DNA of 64,000 nt. Origin: VXYL01 sp965199915 (lineage in GTDB: Bacteria; Pseudomonadota; Gammaproteobacteria; Pseudomonadales; Azotimanducaceae). A program made the position numbers and the translations under genes. The notes under the pieces were generated by a model. The model saw only the letters and a program-made list of their open reading frames with translations, was not told the DNA's origin and did not search any database. Positions within the stretch are counted from its first letter, which is position 1, and the number at the start of each line of letters is the position of its first letter. The stretch lies in the NCBI GenBank assembly GCA_965199915.1, contig OZ241348.1, positions 1,426,001-1,490,000 on the forward strand, written 5' to 3'. Below are positions 63,833 to 64,000 of this stretch, piece by piece.

Positions 63833-64000
63833 CTACGCGCCGATGAACGGCCCCGGATCCACGGGTTTGCCGCCATCGCGGATCTCGAAATGAAACCGCC
63901 CCGCGGTCTTGCCGTTTCCTTGCACCTCCGCCACCACGGCGCCGGCCGGGACCTCGTCTCCTTCGCCGAGCAACGGCTTCACATTGACCCCGTACGCCAC
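63833..64000 (-). CDS. nlpD: NlpD/EnvC-type M23 peptidase-domain protein (N-terminus outside the window)
   Basis: The last 55 codons of a LytM/M23-domain protein. The visible end reads GDEVPAGAVVAEVQGNG, then RFHFEIRDGGKPVDPGPFIG, the conserved C-terminal part of NlpD and related murein hydrolase activators. The frame is open to base 64000. In related gammaproteobacteria nlpD precedes rpoS and fdxA; here hipBA lies between nlpD and fdxA instead. Confidence 0.85.
   Translation of the reverse strand: MAYGVNVKPLLGEGDEVPAGAVVAEVQGNGKTAGRFHFEIRDGGKPVDPGPFIGA

Overview
The window is a high-G+C stretch from a gammaproteobacterium, probably an uncultured lineage. The class is inferred from gene order. 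alaS-lysC-csrA is followed by tRNA-Ser(GCT) and tRNA-Arg(ACG); recA-recX lies beside mutS, fdxA and nlpD; trxB overlaps aat; rarA-crcB-serS overlap one another; tusDCBE is complete. Codons are strongly G/C-ending, and many genes overlap as ATGA, TGATG or GTGA.

Layout. 1-6.9 kb: the end of a propionyl-CoA synthetase-like gene, a TonB-dependent receptor with an EF-hand loop, an orphan AAA ATPase and a copper amine oxidase. 6.8-8.8 kb: a small decayed island (transposase remnant, RelE/HigB-like toxin) flanked by diverged copies of the amine-oxidase 5' end. 9-17.2 kb: housekeeping genes tusDCBE, a membrane protein, serS, crcB, rarA and a two-gene ABC exporter. 17.2-38.7 kb: an accessory island bounded by a 39-bp direct repeat that includes the trxB start. 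It carries two Gfo/Idh/MocA oxidoreductases, an ISAzo13-type transposase and a large anti-phage locus. 38.7-42.2 kb: trxB, aat, an SDR and a frameshifted Uma2 gene. 42.4-50.4 kb: a substrate-binding protein coupled to a large secreted LRR protein with an HExxH site, then a second TonB receptor. 50.5-52.3 kb: a small scar beside tRNA-Ser. 52.5-64 kb: csrA, lysC, alaS, recX, recA, mutS, fdxA, a hipBA module and the end of nlpD.

The most notable region is the defence locus. Its backbone follows a gene set known from defence islands: DUF499 ATPase, DUF3780 protein, DUF1156 methylase and a PLD-nuclease/SNF2 helicase. Here DUF499 has a one-base frameshift and DUF1156 has lost its N-terminal half. 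In and beside the DUF1156 position lie two intact, paralogous gene pairs, each a ~1000-residue N6-adenine methyltransferase followed by a ~200-residue PD-(D/E)XK nuclease-like protein. A small GIY-YIG protein and a recently inserted IS1380-type element lie there too. The locus looks like one defence system being overwritten from within by modular methylase-nuclease pairs.

All functions are read from motifs and remembered family features. No database search was possible.
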